Shown: positions 59,846 to 64,000 of the stretch, piece after piece | Position numbering within the stretch: position 1 is the first letter of the stretch | Layout of the letters: each line of letters begins with the position of its first letter | Source of the DNA: Anisakis pegreffii | Taxonomy: Eukaryota > Nematoda > Chromadorea > Rhabditida > Anisakidae | Direction: 5' to 3' | DNA length: 64,000 nucleotides | NCBI GenBank assembly: GCA_035041965.1 | Contig: JAPYMA010000535.1 | Span: 1 to 64,000, forward strand | The notes under the pieces: model-generated | Databases searched by the model: none | Told to the model about the DNA's origin: nothing | The model's input: only the letters and a program-made list of their open reading frames with translations | Made by a program: the position numbers and the translations under genes

Positions 59846-61412
59846 TCAGTTGCAGTCAATTTTCAACAGTTGCTATCAGCTCGCTCGTATTAATGCTCAT
59901 TTTGTAAGCATTCTGTAGTGGTGATGACAATACAGAATTCGTGACAGCAACGATATTATATGTGCTGAGTGATCTCTTGAATGCTTTGCGTTGAAAATTT
60001 TGATATTTTTGTCAGCAATCCACTCGTACTCGATGTTTTTGGCTACTTTAAAAACCAGTAATCAGCTGATGAAATGTTATCACATAGATGCACAGTCACG
60101 TAAACAACTGTTGCTGGCGTTCAGGTTTAAAGTTAGTCATCCGTTCGCAACTGTCAGTGTTGTTAGTTGTTATTTTCAACATTTCATAACCTCATTTCAT
60201 AAGTCTTCATGAAATCACAAGATCATCTAGCATTTATGATACCAATCATGTTCTCACTACATTAATTAATGAGCAATTAATTTTATGTTAATGTAAATAT
60301 TTTCATTTGTGCAACGAACACTCTCTTAGCTGTTGTCTGTATTTGTTGTTATCAGTTAGAGGTTCGATATGGAATCGGTAAGTGCATCGTTTGATGTTTT
60401 GATGGAACATACCATACGTCTTGTTCGCATCGAATGCTCGTGCATCCATTACAGTTTCACATCAGTATTCGTTTATTTTTTGTTTGTGAACAGTCTAGGA
60501 AAGTTTGCAGTGAAAACCTCCACAGTCGTTATTTTGTAGTTCACCTTCGAATTTTTGTGTAATTTCGACATTCAGTTTCAATTTGCTGTGTTCGAGATAC
60601 TTTGAAATATTTATGCAATGATGTTGAACTACACAATTAATCGTCCGTAGTTTTTGTCGATGAGCGATCCCCCGACGAGTCTGCTCTCTAGTTGTTTGGT
60701 CCGAGTCTCTTCGGATGAATTGCTCATCGTACGGACCTCTTCTGCAGCCAGTACTTATCTTGACGGGAGAGCGAGATCATCACGGAGATTCCCTGACAGC
60801 TGCGACCATTTTTGCAAAAAAATTTTTTTGTGGCGGAATTTCAAATGTTTTGCTGTTGAGTCGAAGAAGATGTGGCTAGCGTCTTCTTCGGTGATCTGTA
60901 AAGTTGGTAGGGGCGCAACAGTACACGCTGCTGTAATTCAGCCTGATCCACTCGCATCGAATGCAATTTTGTGTTCGGGCTTGGGCCCACGCTTAGGCAT
61001 AAACTTGCGAAGGGTGAACAAAAAAACAGCCGTATTACTGCTAATTTGAGTTAAACGCGTTGCAGCTCATATCGATGCACAGCAAAAATTACCGATACAT
61101 CACATTCACAGCAACTGTAGACACATTGTCAAATCTTACTTCATTTGAACTACTCATTATCTGCACTTACCAAACTTGTTCAGCAATACAATTAGGTGTA
61201 CTGTGAAAATAACGGTCTAATGCAAAAAAAGTCCTCTAGCAGGGAATTTAAATCATCGGCATGAAATTTTGTTCAGATGAAGTGGATCTGTAAAGATTTC
61301 AAAATCTGGAGTGTCCAACAACAGATTATTCCAAACCCATCAACGAAAAGCGGAGTTTTTTTTTTGGTCGTAGTGCTTGAATATTAGTGGGAATCGTTAA
61401 AGATAGATTTAG

Positions 61413-61574
61413 TGAACGTTGCGGTGCAAACTGAAGCGAATTCGAGGATCCAGAACGGGGATATTATACATGCAGATAAAGTGAATCAACAATCCATCGA
61501 ACCGAATTTTCGCTACGGCCGGGCAAAAAGCCTGAACGTTTCCATATTCCCCATTACTGTTGAAATCCGCAGTC
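61413..61574 (+). CDS. Candidate internal exon on the plus strand
   Basis: Acceptor GATTTAG, 53 open codons (NVAVQTEANSRIQNGDIIHA, then QQSIEPNFRYGRAKSLNV) and a consensus donor C|GTGAGT. Enters and leaves in phase 1. Partners unknown. It could belong to the long gene starting at 50046/55102. Confidence 0.3.
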
Positions 61575-62161
61575 GTGAGTGCATTGTCATTAAGCTAGCA
61601 TTTGCGTTTTTATTTCGGATGAGCACATTGAGAAGAGAAATTCTCATTAGATTGTGTTGTGTTGCTCCTCGTCCCAGCCGATGGGGACTCCATGACACAG
61701 TCATTCCCTGCGGGTGCCACGACCAATTTCTTCCTTGGCCTTTATGTCAGGGTCATTCTCTGGCCAATTTACTGCCCGGTGAGGTTCCTGTCCATTGGGC
61801 AAAAAGTTGTTAGCCGATGAACACCAGTCGTCAGTACTAATTTCTTAAAGAATGAAATAGTAATTACCGCATCGAAACGAAAGTGTCGCTACCGAAAATT
61901 GAGTCTGTTGTAGTTCCGCGTGTTCATTGGTTGAGGTTCCATTTATGCGATCTGCCGTTGGCCTAGGCTTGCTTAGATATTTCTTAAAGTTTTGACTGCC
62001 GCAAATTGTCTATTGTTAGGCTCAGCTCAAATATCGAATGAGCGATGGCATTTTTGGAAGTGACGATATTTTATTATTCGGGACATTCGGAATAATAATT
62101 TCAAATTTCTTTTCATTTTTTCACCCTATGTGACAGTATATTGATGGGTTTGTTTGTATAA

Positions 62162-62185
62162 GTGTGTGTGTGTGTGCGTGTGTGC
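62162..62185. repeat. TG microsatellite
   Basis: Dinucleotide run with one CG interruption. Confidence 0.9.
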
Positions 62186-64000
62186 ATTACCATTAAACTC
62201 TGAGAAGTGCCCTTCAACTTACCTGAATGAAATCAGCGGTCTTTCACCTCGAATGTATTCATTCAGTTTTTGTTTGAAGTTAAACATTTGTCTCTTGTTG
62301 ACAACATTTGTGCTCGATTCGTTTCTATGCATTATTCGTTCAATTTACTTCTCATTCTCACTTTGGTCTGCTGCTATTCCACAAAAAAAAACGTGTCTTT
62401 AGAAGCAGATTTGTTGCAGTTCCATGGCTACAATCATAAATTTCATTGGTGAATTCTCGCATGATATTGTCGTTACTTTCAAGGGCAGTCATCCGCTGAA
62501 TTGCTCTGAAAGTTTTCGTGTTGGGAAATTAGTGCCATTCCGTTCGATTAGTGCGCGCAGAAGTTTGGGAATGTGACTGATTATTTCCGATCGATATGAG
62601 CGAAGTGAATCATTTTTGTGAATGCGAATTCGAATGATTGCGGTGAAATTGGAAACGTCATTTCGAAAGAAAAACGCTTTTCGTTCTCTGTTCGTTGTAT
62701 TATGAAATTTCATAACCTGTTCGGGTATGAGTAATCATTTACGTACATATATATGTGTCATTAGAAGTGGCGTAGCCAGGCTTTCGTCCTGGCGAGGAGG
62801 GCGTTATATGGTCTGATCCAGAAAAATTGCTGAATTAAGCGGATTTCTCTTTTTTTCCCCACTTCCCTTTCGCTTCCACTCTCTTTTCCTCCCCTTGCAC
62901 GCCCCTCCCTCCTCAAGTGATTAGTTGTGATTATCAATAAACTTATCATATTTTCATTTCTTAAATTCATTAAACAATTATCACAGCACTTCGCAGTCCA
63001 TCTCTCCTTATAGATTAGTTCTTTTCATCTGAACAAAAGATTTCATTTCGAAGTGAGTTAGAAAACGTCCACAGTTGCAACACTTGTAAATATATCACTC
63101 CATTTTCTTGAGACAGCAGCCTCAAATCCATGTCTCTTCGTCAATCGCATTTCTATTCACTGTAGCTATTGTTGCCCGAATGAACTGGGACTTGAGAACC
63201 CTCGAGCAGAATTAATCGGACATTTAAAAAAGTGGCTCTCTCTATTGATGCCCTCCATCGAAATATTCAATGACAGATGGATACGCGCAGAGAAGCGCAG
63301 ATATCTATTGTATTTCAAATTATACTTATCGTTAGATTCTATGCGCATTTGCGACAAATTTATCGAGTTTCTATGCAAATTCTGCGAATTTCTCTCTCAT
63401 TTTTCTCATTGTCAATATCCCTGAAACATTTGCAAATGCATGAGAAAAGGCTCACAAGGGCAGTAGCGTTGTTATTTGAATGAACTGTTCACATTTCCAA
63501 GCGAAAAAAAACTCGAATAATCCATAGACATTCATTGATATCATTTAAGCGAAAAACCCTCAAGAAAATTTCACTAAAATGACGAAAATTTCTGCTAAAA
63601 GTGCAAAGGTATTGTGCAATAATTGTTGACGTTGAATGTTGTGGTATTATTGTTGTTCACGATAAAGACTGGTTTCTCTGAAAGAATTTATTCATTTAAC
63701 ATAAATCAAATTTGAATATTCGGATTGTTGATCGTTTGCGTGCACCGTTGATGTGTATGGTTGTTTTTTGTTGAATTTATGTGAATTTCACTGTATTTTC
63801 ATTTCTTATTTCGTTTCCAATTTCTTTCAATTATTCGTTTTGGCCGATATTGATTTTATGATGTACCACCAAGCAATCCTAGTGCTATCCTCCTCTCATC
63901 CATCTCCTCAGCCAATTTTCATTCGTCTTTTCAAATTGTTCTCTTCAATTCTATTTTCCAATGACGAAATTCCCACATTTCACTTTTATTCAGTCAGCCA

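Larger units (their letters stand above)
55222..64000. other. 8.8 kb with only candidate exons
   Basis: Mostly AT-rich, intron-like DNA. GC-richer patches at 60650-61030 and 61400-61810 may be exons or transposon remnants. CA and TG microsatellites lie near 59400 and 62162. No confident gene model. Confidence 0.45.

Overview
The window looks like nuclear DNA of a nematode. The sequence is AT-rich. Genes are split by short introns with TTTCAG-like acceptors and GTA/GTT donors. Several start codons lie 27-36 nt downstream of a strong acceptor with no recognisable coding exon before it, as expected for spliced-leader trans-splicing. The proteins include a nematode-style quiver/Ly6 protein and a tandem family of secreted ML-domain proteins. 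Large gene-poor stretches and decayed DNA transposons argue against a compact Caenorhabditis-type genome. I cannot name the species; no spliced-leader RNA gene, rRNA or intact tRNA was seen.

Layout. 1-4048: repeats, including a tRNA-derived SINE-like piece and a 1.1-kb inverted-repeat element. 4049-6075 (+): complete eight-exon IST1 gene, an ESCRT-III regulator. 6076-17078: 11 kb with no gene that I can support, with microsatellites, a 97-bp tandem duplication and a strong G-quadruplex motif. 17079-18978 (+): a quiver/sleepless-type Ly6 protein whose first intron contains a perfect 27-bp hairpin. 19463-29098 (-): three tandem paralogues of a secreted MD-2-related lipid-recognition (ML) protein. 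Each has four exons and encodes 194 residues. Each sits in a duplicated ~2-kb unit carrying its own TATA box, a conserved 17-codon upstream ORF and a splice acceptor exactly 36 nt before the ATG. 30128-30795: dead mariner transposase. 31885-35616 (-): nine-exon MAPKKK of the ZAK/MLT type; a broken partial copy lies at 41750-42560.

41238-46590 is repeat-rich: a 44-bp minisatellite, a 1.8-kb fold-back element with ~0.7-0.9-kb arms, and second copies of two dispersed repeats found elsewhere in the window. 48258-48610 holds a small TIR element and a relative of the fold-back element. From 50046 to the end there appear to be 5' exons of one or more unrecognised genes with long introns. These include two short first exons that both begin with a basic M-x-x-I-(K/R)-K motif and both end in phase 0, which suggests alternative promoters.

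Nothing here forms an operon-like pathway. The clearest functional unit is the ML-gene array with its copied regulatory leader. The strongest candidates for something undescribed are the conserved signal-peptide-like upstream ORF of the ML genes, the fold-back element family with its repeated GTCTAACGGACAG motif, and the intronic perfect hairpin.
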